A stretch of 64,000 bases of DNA from Methylotenera oryzisoli (GTDB lineage Bacteria > Pseudomonadota > Gammaproteobacteria > Burkholderiales > Methylophilaceae). Both the position numbers and the translations under genes were made by a program. Shown here one piece after another: positions 63,951 to 64,000 of the stretch. The DNA lies in assembly GCF_004661485.1 (NCBI RefSeq), contig NZ_PQVH01000008.1, positions 434,001 through 498,000 on the forward strand, written 5' to 3'. The number at the start of each line of letters is the position of its first letter. Position 1 is the first letter of the stretch. The notes beneath the pieces were generated by a model. It searched no databases. It saw nothing but the letters and a program-made list of their open reading frames with translations, and was not told where the DNA came from.

Positions 63951-64000
63951 ATTATCCAACAGCGCGATTTATCGGGGTTGGGTCTCACACCAACGCATAG
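63937..64000 (+). CDS. DUF1365 family protein, 5-prime fragment (runs off window)
   Basis: Only 21 codons are visible, but SAIYRGWVSHQRI matches the start of DUF1365 proteins, which regularly follow this FAD oxidoreductase and precede Cfa-like genes. It begins at the ATG at 63937, overlapping the FAD gene by 14 bases in another frame. Function of DUF1365 is unknown; it belongs with lipid-modifying clusters. Confidence 0.7.
   Translation, partial: MHQNKLSNSAIYRGWVSHQRI

Overview
The window looks like a chromosomal segment of an obligate or near-obligate methylotroph of the betaproteobacterial family Methylophilaceae, most like Methylotenera or a relative. Three things point there. First, there is a complete formyltransferase/hydrolase operon (fhcB-fhcA-fhcD-fhcC) for C1 oxidation through methanofuran and tetrahydromethanopterin (H4MPT). 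Second, a separate cluster carries genes for making those cofactors (MfnB, DmrB-type flavoprotein, dihydropteroate-synthase-like protein, DUF447 protein). Third, the housekeeping gene orders are typically betaproteobacterial, in DNA of moderate GC. I saw no phage, transposon, CRISPR array, tRNA or rRNA.

Layout. 0-2.5 kb (+): dnaX (left-truncated), ybaB, recR. 2.7-5.4 kb (-): an MTA/SAH deaminase-like gene, ubiG and a Gph/MupP-type phosphatase. 5.4-6.6 kb: an OmpA-family gene with its own promoter and terminator. 6.7-10 kb (-): the methanofuran/H4MPT biosynthesis cluster. 10.2-16.6 kb (-): hfq-hflX-hflK-hflC-DUF2065-hisZ-purA. 16.7-33 kb: mixed region with gltX, a PilZ-like protein of unknown role, a tripartite RND efflux operon with a divergent TetR regulator, rimO, a ZIP metal transporter, pgeF, rluD and divergent bamD. 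33.3-36.4 kb (+): a large chemoreceptor with tandem internal repeats behind a long leader. 36.7-48.6 kb (-): ndk-rlmN-pilW-rodZ-ispG-hisS-[SIMPL protein, two peptide-ABC ATPases]-yfgM-bamB-der. 48.7-54.1 kb (+): the fhc operon, with an extra flavin-fold gene inserted between fhcA and fhcD. 54.2-57.8 kb (+): trhO, an unknown gene, an endonuclease/exonuclease/phosphatase-fold protein and clsB. 58.0-64 kb (+): a probable lipid-modification operon (Cfa-like methyltransferase, DUF2878, DUF1295, DUF6134, lipocalin, desaturase, FAD oxidoreductase, start of a DUF1365 gene).

How the parts fit. The 6.7-10 kb cluster supplies cofactors used by the Fhc complex encoded at 48.7-54 kb, so the window holds both the maker and the user of the one-carbon carriers. 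Envelope building is a second theme: bamB, bamD, OmpA, RodZ, PilW, YfgM, PgeF, ClsB, the RND pump and the terminal lipid operon. The ndk-to-der and hfq-to-purA blocks are normally one contiguous array in Betaproteobacteria. Here they keep order and orientation but lie 20 kb apart.

Most worth following up: the PNPOx-like gene inside the fhc operon, the two poorly characterised genes in the cofactor cluster, the terminal lipid operon, the repeat chemoreceptor with its structured leader, the promoter/operator overlap at the efflux locus, and several unknown proteins. All function calls rest on reading motifs and gene order; no database search was run.
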